Of a stretch of DNA of 64,000 nucleotides, positions 45,801 through 53,987 are shown piece by piece. The stretch covers positions 124,001 to 188,000 of the forward strand of contig JANQPQ010000056.1 in assembly GCA_028285445.1 (NCBI GenBank), written 5' to 3'. Below the pieces are notes generated by a model. That model did not search any database. It saw nothing but the letters and a program-made list of their open reading frames with translations, and was not told the DNA's origin. Numbering within the stretch: the first letter of the stretch is position 1; every line of letters begins with the position of its first letter. The translations under genes were made by a program, and so were the position numbers. Origin of the DNA: Cyclobacteriaceae bacterium (GTDB lineage Bacteria > Bacteroidota > Bacteroidia > Cytophagales > Cyclobacteriaceae).

Positions 45801-46447
45801 CCGCTATCGACGGTTTTAGCTACCGCTGCCAGATTACCGGATCCACCGCCCCTACCGTTACCAGCAACGCTGCAACTATTAGCATTGATGACATTCCAAC
45901 AATCACCGCACAACCGCAATCGGCAAATGCAACCACCGGCGACAATGTAAGCTTTACTGTGACTGGCGCTAGCAATCTAACCCTCTCCTACACCTGGGAG
46001 AAAGATGGTACCCCCATTAGTGGAGCTACAGCTGCCACCTACAGCATTAGCTCAGTGGCTTTGACCGATGCCGGAGACTACATTGCAACCATCATAAATG
46101 CCTGCGGGAATGTAGTTTCAACCGCAGCTACCCTTACGGTGCAAGACCCACCTCCTACTAGCTCCGGAATAACCGTATACAACGCCGTATCACCAAATGG
46201 TGATGATCAACATGATTTCCTGGAAATAACAAACATCGATCAGCACCCTTCCAACGAAGTACAAATATTCAACCGCTGGGGCGACCTGGTATTTGAAACC
46301 AGTGGCTATGATAATGTAAATACAATATTTACTGGTAAGGCGAATAAGGGCTCTAGCGGAGATCTACCATCAGGTACCTATTACTACAGTATCAACCTAA
46401 ACGATGGATCTGAACGCATTACTGGTTATCTTGTGTTAAGTCGGTGA
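42821..46447 (+). CDS. T9SS-exported FG-GAP/VCBS repeat protein (CHU_C type), copy 2
   Basis: 1208 aa with the same architecture as its upstream neighbour: signal peptide to about residue 28, Big_5 Ig domain (30-130), about six FG-GAP repeats, a second Big_5 (about 485-585), about five further repeats, two Ig-like domains and a CHU_C domain. A 26-base stretch is identical in the two C-terminal coding regions (42592-42617 and 46259-46284), while the repeat regions have diverged, as after an old tandem duplication. Starts 40 bases after copy 1 ends, so both are probably transcribed together. The HEPN-like gene overlaps its stop. Confidence 0.92.
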   Translation: MISRILNLTSKILCLISIMATVTPAMAQMNITGIVPPQHGAHVALDADISITFDQPIDGATLGATTLIVRGSQTGVLSGAYSGGGTNTITFNPDNDFKPGEKITVTVNTGLLSITAIPLARGNSYQFLTATGVPLQTPAQFTKHTVRYRNASSKEVISLDMDRDGDLDIIVRDEGGFHGEVIWMENVGTLEFCIRRISEGEYIQIADLNGDGFFDMISPTGSFATNLDMFLNDGDNTNFTQSTITGQDTWMAFVADMDSDGDIDVLGAHLVPNEIEWYINDGSANFTNGGIISSTFTGGSDSFFDFADVNDDGALDILAYLDNDNRLVWFENDGSQNYTEQLITNTTTNHQISSVDLDEDGDLDILTASTQQPEISWWENDGSENFTERTIPNTGNNNNLSQLKALDIDGDNDLDLVSAVYWYENNGSESFTERLISDGLVIIPGAINPFATSIGFGDMDGDGDMDLLSTESNEIAWLENHINMNVTATSPANASHTVALDANITVTFDQPIDASTAPLHFRVFSPLQGELSGTFSGDGTNTLIFNPDNDFLPGDRIEVSVTKNLESTGSHILPKHYGFRFSTVTTPVLAPTFSDIPVHTHSSALLGIDIADMDQDGDLDLLSNSLTELFWHENDGAGNFTTNPVSISTTVASNVTAADINNDGHMDIVLADGNTANLYYINDGSQNFAETPISTIGIAEFFSDINNDGSIDLVRRSLIGYAVQSCGEFRDVPVMSTHDTRRTAVGDLNGDGNTDLAGVYLTSSYYYLQDGHGNFTEVEFSSGNNYSVQFGDIDLDGDFDMIVVETSSRLVWYENRLLEASQDFAAPLEIGVFNQDPRDVIVSDFDGDGDLDAAAVARLGDEVAWFENRLNEATTDFAPAVVLPGTIDGPIKVRAADLDGDGDMDMVAIGEFGQELNWYQNAPGAAATLTFTLQPQDASVCDGGSTNFSADAAGDSGLTYQWQEDSGSGFVNLSDGGIYGNTTTATLDITGATAAIDGFSYRCQITGSTAPTVTSNAATISIDDIPTITAQPQSANATTGDNVSFTVTGASNLTLSYTWEKDGTPISGATAATYSISSVALTDAGDYIATIINACGNVVSTAATLTVQDPPPTSSGITVYNAVSPNGDDQHDFLEITNIDQHPSNEVQIFNRWGDLVFETSGYDNVNTIFTGKANKGSSGDLPSGTYYYSINLNDGSERITGYLVLSR

Positions 46448-47058
46448 TGGAGTCCGAGAGTAAATCCAATCGCATCAGTCCCCAGCTGTATCATTCGGCG
46501 GCGGCGTTTTACAAATCAGCAATAAATTGGTACGACAACTGGGAGGAATTGGGTTATGGACATTTTGCTATGGAGATGTCTGCCTGCATAGTAAACCTAA
46601 GTTTCTCGTTGGAGCTTATTCTTAAGGGATTGGGAATGTTTACAGACCATTTGACAAAAGGGCACAACTTACTTGATCTGTATCATTCTCTACCTAACCA
46701 ATTGCAACAAGAAATCAACACGAGGTTTCAGAAACGATTGAAGTCAAATCCTCCGGATGACAAGTCCTTCCTTACCGCCATTACTACTGAGGTGCCAGGC
46801 ACATTCACGAAAGAGCAATTTGAAGCTATCGATTCTAAATCACAGCAGCTTAAATCCAAGTTTCGAAACAAAAAGCCAGATTTGGCTATTGTCCTTGAGC
46901 ATCATCAGATGACTTTTGTAGAGTGGAGATATAACTGGGAAAGAAATGAACACCTAAATTGGGAAACATACGATTTTGGAATCATGAAAATTCTCACGGA
47001 ATCGGCTTCTCTACTTCTTCATGATATGATTCACCAGAAGTATCTTTACAGGACCTAG
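46447..47058 (+). CDS. HEPN-like helical protein coupled to the adhesin gene
   Basis: 203 aa from the ATG at 46447, which overlaps the adhesin stop codon (TGATG), so translation is likely coupled. All-helical, no signal peptide. The core MEMSACIVNLSFSLELILKG, then KGHNLLDLYHSLPNQLQ, has the HEPN pattern: a helix with E-x-x-L-K followed by a helix starting with His and Leu-rich. The RNase motif R-x4-6-H is not seen, so this is more like a nucleotide- or RNA-binding HEPN than an active toxin. No partner nucleotidyltransferase gene is present. Why a cytoplasmic protein sits behind a secreted adhesin is unknown. Confidence 0.68.
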   Translation: MESESKSNRISPQLYHSAAAFYKSAINWYDNWEELGYGHFAMEMSACIVNLSFSLELILKGLGMFTDHLTKGHNLLDLYHSLPNQLQQEINTRFQKRLKSNPPDDKSFLTAITTEVPGTFTKEQFEAIDSKSQQLKSKFRNKKPDLAIVLEHHQMTFVEWRYNWERNEHLNWETYDFGIMKILTESASLLLHDMIHQKYLYRT

Positions 47059-47064
47059 CTCCAA

Positions 47065-48039
47065 TCACTGACTCACTTTCAGTACTTCACTAGCCAATGT
47101 ATTTGGATAAAACTTCATTGCCTCAAAAGCCACCTTCGTCGCTTCATTGCCTTTACCCTGCACCAACAGGTACTGAGACTTTCTAGCCATAAACTCAGCT
47201 TTCATTTCATCACTAAAATCCGGGTTCCTATCGAGGAAGATATCTATAACTTCAACCGCCTCTTTAACCAACCCTGATTGCGCCAGATGACCAGCTCCTC
47301 GCAGCATTTGGCCAGCATTTACAATGTAGCCTTCCTTATTTGCAAAGACTTCATCTATCTGCTTCCTGGCCTCCTGGCTCCCACCTTCCTCGTAGGCCTC
47401 AAATGCCAGCCTACCAATTGAGTTTTCACGGAACGGAAACACTGTTTCTAATGAATTATAAACCCGCGCGCCGCATTCTATCTCGATCAAGACCTTGTCC
47501 TCAATAATCTTATCCCAGAATTCATTGGAGCGATAGAATAAACCAAAATCCCGGCGGTTAACTTCCAGTGACCCCGAAAAAGCTACTCGATAGTGATGAA
47601 ATTGGTCTTTTGCAGGACCTGACAGATGCTCAAATGGAATCTTAACTGACTTCGTCACGGCACCTATGGTTAGCTCTCCAAGCAACAAAAGATTACCACC
47701 ATCTTGCTCAACACCAGTGGAAGAAAATCTCACCAAAGGATGTTTCTGTACCTCAAAGAACTCATTACGCAAAATGCCATCTCTGCCACCGGCTCCGGTA
47801 TCAATTGAACTAACCTCAGCTACTACACTCGCACTGGTGGCTTGCAGATCATTGGGGTCGAAATAAATGGTTGCATCATAGCTACTAAACTTACCTACCA
47901 CGGAGCCAAAGCCTACATGTCTAACCTTAAAAGTTAAGATGGAATGCTGCACATCTATTCTATAGAAGTCTCCGGCAGGTTGAGCTAGTAGCCATAAGTT
48001 TGAACAAAGGAGGAATAACACAAATAGTACTTTCTTCAT
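47065..48039 (-). CDS. Secreted YceI-domain protein with helical tail
   Basis: 324 aa from ATG 48039, signal peptide MKKVLFVLFLLCSNLWLLA. The YceI lipocalin-like domain spans about 22-185 (YRIDVQHSILTFKVRHVG, VVGKFSSYDATIYF, HPLVRFSSTGVE, VNRRDFGLFY). YceI proteins bind isoprenoid or other lipids in the periplasm. Residues about 195-324 form TPR-like helices (EAYEEGGSQEARKQID, AGHLAQSGLVKEAVEVI, KSQYLLVQGKGNEATKVAFEA), an unusual addition to this domain. The longer reading from 48090 adds 17 residues before the signal peptide and is rejected. Converges on the HEPN gene with a 6-base gap. Confidence 0.9.
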   Translation of the reverse strand: MKKVLFVLFLLCSNLWLLAQPAGDFYRIDVQHSILTFKVRHVGFGSVVGKFSSYDATIYFDPNDLQATSASVVAEVSSIDTGAGGRDGILRNEFFEVQKHPLVRFSSTGVEQDGGNLLLLGELTIGAVTKSVKIPFEHLSGPAKDQFHHYRVAFSGSLEVNRRDFGLFYRSNEFWDKIIEDKVLIEIECGARVYNSLETVFPFRENSIGRLAFEAYEEGGSQEARKQIDEVFANKEGYIVNAGQMLRGAGHLAQSGLVKEAVEVIDIFLDRNPDFSDEMKAEFMARKSQYLLVQGKGNEATKVAFEAMKFYPNTLASEVLKVSQ

Positions 48040-48110
48040 TTTTAAGAGTTTTAGCCCAAATGAAGAAAGTGCAAAGTCTAGTTTCGGCAATCCATGAAAG
48101 GATTAACGCA

Positions 48111-49274
48111 TTACTGGTATTTTTTTCGGTAGTCTGATGGTGTTACACCAGTTAATTTCTTGAAGTAATTATTGAAAGAGACCTTGTTACTGAACCCGCA
48201 GTCGTAAGCAATCTTCAACAGTTTATCTGCTCGGTATGCGTCATCTTGTAGCCTCCTTTTAGCTTCATTGATGCGGTAGGTATTTATCAGGTCGAAAAAG
48301 CTAAACCCCAACTTTTCATTAATAACCTGGGACAAATGGTTGGAAGGAATTTCCAAATAATCGGCCATATCAGCCAAAGTAATATCGGCTACCAGATAGG
48401 GTTTCTTTTCTTCCAGGTACAGCTCGAGTTGGTTTCTCAATTGCTCCGCCTTTTCATTGGTCAAAGATGAGCCGCGATACTTGTCTTCGTTTCTACGAAA
48501 ATCAAGATTGTGCGAAAATAATATTGGCGACCGTAAGCCATAAAAGCCCAGCACATAAATAAAAAGAGTCATTGGCAGGATGTAGATATAATCCAGGGAA
48601 TAGTAGTAATACTTCAAAACCAGGTAAAGGCTTTTCTGTAGTATAAAGGACACCGAAATCACCACTAGCATCGAAATCGTCAACACTAAAAGCCATTTGT
48701 AATGTTGTTGGTGATAGCTGGAAAGGAATTGCTTTAGCGATTTGGAATACTTGTGCAATACGAATACCGCTAGGGCGAAATAGATGATCATATGGACCGA
48801 CTCCAGAGCGAAAATTATGTCGTCCGCTAAAAATGCCTGCCGCAAATGCGGGTTGTCATAACGAGTGGCCGTCAGCCAATCGATAATTAACTGGACCTTT
48901 TTCTGTCCGGAAAGAAAAATAACTGGATGGATTATGATCGTTAGCAGAAATGGTAAGAAGTGAAATGTATCTCGGGGCTTCAGCTTTTGCCTGGAAGAAG
49001 TTACGAAGCCTATGTATAGGTAAAACAGCGGGCCAATCAGAAATAATGAACCCAGATCGGCTCCATAAAAATGGGGAAATGACTTGAAGAAATTCAGGTA
49101 AATGGAAATGCTCTGTAAATGATGCCATAGCAACACCAACACCAGCAAAGCCAGCATCAGCGTTGCCGGTTTGCCCTTCTTATTGAGGAAAAGTGCAAGG
49201 GCAACAATAAAACCGTGCACAATCCCTAATACGATTACAACCGACCACCAATCAAAAACAAAATCCTGGGCCAT
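48111..49274 (-). CDS. Membrane-bound AraC-family regulator
   Basis: 387 aa from ATG 49274 (a TTG at 49283 is less likely). The first 245 residues hold six to seven TM helices, without a soluble sensor domain; the last 110 form an AraC/XylS HTH domain (about 280-387) with ITLADMADYLEIPSNHLSQVINE, YRADKLLKIAYDCGF and a final KKLTGVTPSDYRK. Seven-TM AraC proteins of this sort are common in Bacteroidota. It is divergent from the permease gene at 49471, a possible target. Confidence 0.91.
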   Translation of the reverse strand: MAQDFVFDWWSVVIVLGIVHGFIVALALFLNKKGKPATLMLALLVLVLLWHHLQSISIYLNFFKSFPHFYGADLGSLFLIGPLFYLYIGFVTSSRQKLKPRDTFHFLPFLLTIIIHPVIFLSGQKKVQLIIDWLTATRYDNPHLRQAFLADDIIFALESVHMIIYFALAVFVLHKYSKSLKQFLSSYHQQHYKWLLVLTISMLVVISVSFILQKSLYLVLKYYYYSLDYIYILPMTLFIYVLGFYGLRSPILFSHNLDFRRNEDKYRGSSLTNEKAEQLRNQLELYLEEKKPYLVADITLADMADYLEIPSNHLSQVINEKLGFSFFDLINTYRINEAKRRLQDDAYRADKLLKIAYDCGFSNKVSFNNYFKKLTGVTPSDYRKKYQ

Positions 49275-49306
49275 TAAGAACAAAAATGATAGGCGCGCAA
49301 AATATG

Positions 49307-49320
49307 TAGTTGACCAACTA
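49307..49320. promoter_or_regulatory. Short inverted repeat in the AraC-permease intergenic region
   Basis: TAGTTG (49307-49312) and CAACTA (49315-49320) with a two-base centre, 33 bases before the AraC-family ATG. It could be an operator for the AraC protein or another regulator. No other support. Confidence 0.3.
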
Positions 49321-49395
49321 GTTCAAAGTTTTTTCTGATGGCTGACAGTAATCTCAAGTCAGACAACCCAATAAGCCATTTCCGCATCTAGCATG

Positions 49396-49424
49396 TGTAA
49401 CATTTTACTATCGCGGTCAGTCTA
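49396..49424 (+). promoter_or_regulatory. ECF-type promoter of the permease gene
   Basis: TGTAAC at 49396-49401, 18-base spacer, GTCTA at 49420-49424, 46 bases before the ATG at 49471. It contains the AAC and GTC cores typical of ECF promoters, and matches the promoter of the sigma gene at 3957 in both boxes (one base apart) and in spacer length. Confidence 0.5.
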
Positions 49425-49470
49425 AGGCGTAGCCCAGACCAAAACTCAAAAACTTATAACTAAAACAACA

Positions 49471-51891
49471 ATGATCCGAAACTACTTTAAAGTCGCGTTT
49501 CGCAATTTGTGGAGACACAAATTCTATTCTCTAATTAACATTACCGGGCTGGCAATTGGCGTCGCCTGCTGTTTGCTAATCACGCTTTTTGTGGTTGATG
49601 AATTAAGCTACGACAAGTATCACACCAAGGGTGATCGCATGTATCGAGTTGGATTTAGTGGCTCATTGGGTGGCAGAGATTTTGTCGGAGCTACCGCCTC
49701 TTCCCCCACCGGTCCTACCCTGGTGCAAGATTATCCCGAGGTTGAGTCCGCTACCAGGTTCCGCGATCGGGGCAGCTACCTGGTTCGCTACGAAGACAAA
49801 ACCTTCAAAGAATTGGGTATCGTCTTTGTCGACGGAAATGTGTTTGAGACATTCGATTTTAAACTTATTGAAGGAAACCCCGCCTCCGTACTCACCGAAC
49901 CAAACACCGCAGTAATTACTCCAGGCATAGCTGAAAAGTACTTCGGGAGCGAAGACCCCATCGGCAAAACGCTACGGCTAGACAATAGCTTTGATTACAG
50001 GGTGACAGGTGTAATGGATGATATTCCGCGCAATAGCCACTTCCGTTTCGATATCTTCTTGTCTATGGAATCTTTATCAGAAAGCCGCAACGGGCAATGG
50101 ATGAGTTTTAACTTCCAGACCTACATAGTGCTGCAACCCGGATCAGATCCCGACGCCCTGGAGGCCAAATTTCCTAATATGATAGAGACCTATATTGGAC
50201 CACAGGTTGAACAGTATTTGAATATTACACTAGACGAATTTGCCGAGCAAGGCAATAGAATAGGTTTCTTCCTTGACCCTATGCATGACATCTACCTCAA
50301 AGCGGCGGTAGACGACGAGTTGGGAACTCCTAGTGACATTCGTTATGTATATATCTTTTCAGCAATAGCCATATTCATCCTGCTTATTGCCTGCATCAAC
50401 TTTATGAACTTATCTACAGCGCGTTCAGCTAATCGTGCTAAGGAAGTAGGCGTAAGAAAAGTAATGGGTTCGCTTAAGCGCCAATTGGTTAATCAGTTTA
50501 TTTCAGAGTCAGTTTTACTCAGTTTATTTGCCTTTGTACTGGCTATTGGCATTGCCTATCTGGCACTTCCCACCTACAACCAGTTAGCACAAAAGCAACT
50601 CCTCATTCCCATTGCAAATCCCTTATTTATCCTGACCATACTCATGGGGGCCTTAGTAGTAGGCTTTTTGGCTGGCAGCTACCCTGCTTTTTATCTGTCT
50701 GCCTTTAAACCGGCAACCGTTTTGAAAGGCAATTTGAAATCGGGAATGAAGAGCAGTTGGCTAAGAAACTCCTTGGTTGTATTCCAGTTTGCCACTTCTA
50801 TCATTCTTATCGTGGCCACATTGGTTATCTACAATCAACTGGAATATGTACAGAACAAAAAGCTTGGCTTCAACAAAGAGCAGGTTTTGGTTGTTGAAGA
50901 TGCCTACGCTCTGGGCAATCAATTAGTATCAATTAAAGAGGAATTGAAAAATGAGGCGGATATTGATAACGTTACCATCTCCGGATTCTTGCCCGACGCT
51001 AAATCGGATCGAAATAACAATGGCTACTTCCCCGGACATCAACCTACCTCAGACAATGTCTTTGTCATTCAAACCTGGCGGGTAGACTATGACTATCTAG
51101 CTACTATGGGCATTGAGCTTGTTGATGGCCGTAATTTTGCGCCCGAGTTTCCTTCAGATTCCACGGCAATTATTGTAAATGAAACGCTGGTAGAAACCAT
51201 GGGATGGGACAACGCCATGGGCGAGATCATCAGTAGATTCAGTGACGACCCCAACAACCCTGAGAGTTACCACATCATTGGCGTGGTGAAAGACTTTCAT
51301 TACAATTCTCTGCACGAAAATATTGGTCCACTAATTCTGCACTTTGGCAACAGCCGTGGCCTGATGTCTATGAGACTCAATGCCCAGGATATTCCTCGTG
51401 CAATTAGAACCGTGGAAGACAAGTGGAATTCAGTAGCTAACGGGCAACCCTTCGCCTACTCCTTCCTTGACGACCGATTCAATGAAAGCTACCAGCAAGA
51501 GCAGCGTATCGGAAAAATTGCAATGGCATTTAGCTCGCTGGCAATTTTCGTGGCCTGCCTTGGTCTCTTCGGGCTAGCAGCTTTTACTGCAGAACAACGC
51601 ACCAAAGAGATTGGTATTAGAAAAGTACTTGGGGCTTCCGTGGCCGGTATCATATTCATTCTATCAAAAGACTTTGGAAGGCTAATCATCGTCGCATTTG
51701 TACTTGCCACTCCGCTGGCCTGGTATGTAATGGACGATTGGCTTACGTCATTCGCCTACAGAACCAACCTAAGTCCGGTCATATTTATCATCGCCGGTTT
51801 AACCGCCCTAATGGTTTCATGGCTAACGATGAGCTATCAAAGTATTAAGGCAGCAAGAGCCAATCCAGTGGATTCCTTGAAGGATGAATAG
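49471..51891 (+). CDS. FtsX/MacB-type ABC transporter permease
   Basis: 806 aa. TM helix at about 21-42, MacB-type periplasmic domain (about 45-280), FtsX unit (about 290-420) with SANRAKEVGVRKVMGS, further helix (about 430-455), second periplasmic domain with GVVKDFHYNSLHENIGPL, and a final FtsX unit (about 675-800) with AEQRTKEIGIRKVLGASV. No prefix domain and no neighbouring ATPase, unlike the 8576 gene. Regulated, by position, by the divergent AraC protein or by the ECF-type promoter at 49396, or by both. A strong terminator follows the stop at 26 bases. Confidence 0.93.
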   Translation: MIRNYFKVAFRNLWRHKFYSLINITGLAIGVACCLLITLFVVDELSYDKYHTKGDRMYRVGFSGSLGGRDFVGATASSPTGPTLVQDYPEVESATRFRDRGSYLVRYEDKTFKELGIVFVDGNVFETFDFKLIEGNPASVLTEPNTAVITPGIAEKYFGSEDPIGKTLRLDNSFDYRVTGVMDDIPRNSHFRFDIFLSMESLSESRNGQWMSFNFQTYIVLQPGSDPDALEAKFPNMIETYIGPQVEQYLNITLDEFAEQGNRIGFFLDPMHDIYLKAAVDDELGTPSDIRYVYIFSAIAIFILLIACINFMNLSTARSANRAKEVGVRKVMGSLKRQLVNQFISESVLLSLFAFVLAIGIAYLALPTYNQLAQKQLLIPIANPLFILTILMGALVVGFLAGSYPAFYLSAFKPATVLKGNLKSGMKSSWLRNSLVVFQFATSIILIVATLVIYNQLEYVQNKKLGFNKEQVLVVEDAYALGNQLVSIKEELKNEADIDNVTISGFLPDAKSDRNNNGYFPGHQPTSDNVFVIQTWRVDYDYLATMGIELVDGRNFAPEFPSDSTAIIVNETLVETMGWDNAMGEIISRFSDDPNNPESYHIIGVVKDFHYNSLHENIGPLILHFGNSRGLMSMRLNAQDIPRAIRTVEDKWNSVANGQPFAYSFLDDRFNESYQQEQRIGKIAMAFSSLAIFVACLGLFGLAAFTAEQRTKEIGIRKVLGASVAGIIFILSKDFGRLIIVAFVLATPLAWYVMDDWLTSFAYRTNLSPVIFIIAGLTALMVSWLTMSYQSIKAARANPVDSLKDE

Positions 51892-51916
51892 ATCTTAGTT
51901 TAGGTATAGTCATAGC

Positions 51917-51957
51917 AAGTTGTTGGGAGGTATTACTTCCCAGCAACTTCTACTTTT
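51917..51957 (+). terminator. Rho-independent terminator after the permease gene
   Basis: A 12-bp stem (51917-51928 with 51938-51949, one T-G wobble) around a 9-base loop, then CTACTTTTA. It separates the permease gene from the cyclophilin gene. Confidence 0.8.
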
Positions 51958-52005
51958 ACGCCCGAATTGATTCCACGACCTTCTCCTATTTTCGAGACGA
52001 TAGTA

Positions 52006-52013
52006 TACCTTTG
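52006..52013 (+). promoter_or_regulatory. -7 element of the cyclophilin gene
   Basis: TACCTTTG at 52006-52013 is an exact TAnnTTTG match 28 bases before the ATG. The -33 TTG is missing; the best is TTC at 51981-51983 with a 22-base spacer. Confidence 0.5.
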
Positions 52014-52041
52014 CCTCGTTCAAATTAACTAAGACATCGAA

Positions 52042-52479
52042 ATGAAAACAGCAGAGATACATACCGCCAAAGGGGTAATGAAAATTGAATTCTTTGAAGA
52101 TGATGCCCCAAATACTGTAAAAAACTTTGTAGACCTGGCAAACAAGAGCTTCTACGATGGGCTTACCTTTCATCGTGTAATCCCTGATTTCGTAATACAA
52201 GGCGGCTGCCCCGATGGCACTGGCGCCGGTGGCCCGGGATACCAGATAGATTGCGAGTTGGATGGAGACAACCAATACCACGATCGTGGTGTATTGTCCA
52301 TGGCACACGCCGGCCGAAACACAGGTGGTTCTCAGTTCTTTATTTGCCACAGCAGAGATAATACTGCTCACCTGGATCGCAACCATACTGTTTTTGGTAA
52401 AGTCACTGAAGGACTTGACGTAATCGACCAAATCCAGCAGGGTGATGTTATGGACAAGGTGGTGGTAAACGAAGGTTAG
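52042..52479 (+). CDS. Cyclophilin-type peptidyl-prolyl cis-trans isomerase
   Basis: 145 aa, short cytoplasmic cyclophilin without signal peptide. Active-site and binding residues are present: [13 protein letters not shown] (Arg for catalysis), a GPGYQIDCE stretch, [19 protein letters not shown] and [12 protein letters not shown]. It speeds proline isomerisation during protein folding. Has its own -7 element and follows a terminator, so it is monocistronic. Confidence 0.95.
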   Translation: MKTAEIHTAKGVMKIEFFEDDAPNTVKNFVDLANKSFYDGLTFHRVIPDFVIQGGCPDGTGAGGPGYQIDCELDGDNQYHDRGVLSMAHAGRNTGGSQFFICHSRDNTAHLDRNHTVFGKVTEGLDVIDQIQQGDVMDKVVVNEG

Positions 52480-52601
52480 AACCATCCTTTCATTTCGTCT
52501 ACGAAAAAATGCTGACTAGGGCAGATTCCTGGCATACTGCCATTTACCAATAACCTGAGTTATAAGTTGCCGTTAGCTTCTTATAACCAAAACCTTGGAA
52601 T

Positions 52602-53255
52602 ATGTCCAGACTAATCATTATTACCTTTTGCTTCTTACTAACTTTTGGTGGCCAAGCCCAGAAGTTACCAGAAGGATACAAAATTGATGGATCTATAAGT
52701 TGGCTTGAAGATCCTGATAAGAAAATGGAGGAAGTGGCCCGTGGCGAGAATTACCTAATCAAGGAGTATGAAGATCTATACTATATCGGTATTCGCACCA
52801 ACACTGTTACTATTGGCAATATCTATTATTTAGATGATGACAAAGTGGTAGTAATGCATGCTTCGGCAGCATTGGGAGCCATCGGGTTCTTGAAATCGGC
52901 AGATGGGCAATGGGCCCCTGAAGCACCTAAGTTTGTTTGGACGCACAGAGATCCAGCGTATATCAGCGAAGACGACCAAACCGATTATATCCCCTTCGAG
53001 GATTATTACAGAACCTTTGATTGGGTGGCTAACACCATTACAGCCGGAAGTTCAAGGGAAATGGAATTTGTTGTTTCCAAGCGAATCGTGAAGGATCCAA
53101 AGGACCTTCGCATTAGTTTTTCCAAACTTAATGCTGAAGGAAAATCGGAGGTGGTATTTGTTAATGGCCCGCCTCTAACAAAAGAACCAGAGGTAGATAC
53201 CAAAATCCACAATGGCTATCTGCCTGAACAAGTAGAGTTTTTACATTATCAATGA
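52602..53255 (+). CDS. Secreted protein of unknown function
   Basis: 217 aa with a signal peptide (about 1-19, cleavage after GQA). Beta-rich mature part: YYIGIRTNTVTIGNIYYLDDDKV looks like strands in a barrel or jelly roll, with a C-terminal half (ISFSKLNAEGKSEVVFVNG) of similar nature. No metal motif or cysteines visible. Its 122-base upstream gap contains no exact promoter match. The barrel-like gene at 53288 follows 32 bases later. Confidence 0.72.
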   Translation: MSRLIIITFCFLLTFGGQAQKLPEGYKIDGSISWLEDPDKKMEEVARGENYLIKEYEDLYYIGIRTNTVTIGNIYYLDDDKVVVMHASAALGAIGFLKSADGQWAPEAPKFVWTHRDPAYISEDDQTDYIPFEDYYRTFDWVANTITAGSSREMEFVVSKRIVKDPKDLRISFSKLNAEGKSEVVFVNGPPLTKEPEVDTKIHNGYLPEQVEFLHYQ

Positions 53256-53287
53256 TAATTGCTTAATTTCCAGTGATTTTCACTGGG

Positions 53288-53929
53288 ATGAGAACCCTAT
53301 TCGTAACCCTTTGCATTTGTGTTCCCCTCGTATTGCTGGGGCAGGATAATGAAGAGAAATCTAATCTCTTCAACTTTGATGTCGCCCTTGGCTTTGGCTG
53401 GACTTTCGGGGGCGACCGCGTTGCCGAATATAAGACTACTACTTTCTACCAGGGAATAAGCAGAGGATTCAATAGTAAGTCTATATTAAGAGCCAATGGT
53501 GCCGCACTAATTTCATTGGGATTCAATCTCAAACCTCCAGGCAAAATTCCTATTGGTCTGCAGACTACCATAGGCTATCATATCGATCGTACCGCTGATG
53601 TTAGCGATCTGAATTCTACCTGGAAGCGAAACCCAATCGATGTCAATCCTTATGTACTGATCAAGCGGGTTATTCGGGTTGGAGGTGGCATTACCTATCA
53701 CCTTAACCCGCGGTTTCATGAAGATCTGGATGGGCTCACCTTCAACTTTAAGAATACTACGGGAAGGTTTGTTGAAGTAGGTGTCGGAGGGCATCAATTT
53801 GCAGTGCTTTCACTGAGGTTCAGCCAGCAAACTTTCGAAATTGAAGACATTGATGGTGCCCCAACTGTTTTCGCTCAAGATCTAAATGGCAATGGCTGGA
53901 GTATCCGGTTGACGTTTTTGATAAAGTAA
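53288..53929 (+). CDS. Probable outer-membrane barrel protein, unknown function
   Basis: 213 aa from ATG 53288, signal peptide MRTLFVTLCICVPLVLLG. Strand pattern typical of small barrels: FDVALGFGWTFGGDRVAEY, ALISLGFNLKPPGKI, GLQTTIGYHIDR, IRVGGGITYHLN, GRFVEVGVGGHQFAVLSLRF, with a terminal WSIRLTFLIK. The ATG at 53273 would place five residues before the signal peptide. Probably co-transcribed with the gene before. Confidence 0.65.
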   Translation: MRTLFVTLCICVPLVLLGQDNEEKSNLFNFDVALGFGWTFGGDRVAEYKTTTFYQGISRGFNSKSILRANGAALISLGFNLKPPGKIPIGLQTTIGYHIDRTADVSDLNSTWKRNPIDVNPYVLIKRVIRVGGGITYHLNPRFHEDLDGLTFNFKNTTGRFVEVGVGGHQFAVLSLRFSQQTFEIEDIDGAPTVFAQDLNGNGWSIRLTFLIK

Positions 53930-53987
53930 CTAGAACCAAATAATAATAATGCCATCAGAATGTTATTAAGGTGATATTCCAGATTAT

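Noticed and set aside
46447-47058. Toxin-antitoxin system (MNT/HEPN)
   Set aside because: No nucleotidyltransferase gene nearby and no R-x4-6-H motif in the HEPN-like protein.
51910-52485. 191-codon ORF on the minus strand
   Set aside because: Antisense to the cyclophilin gene, which is unmistakable; the ORF also spans a terminator and promoter element.
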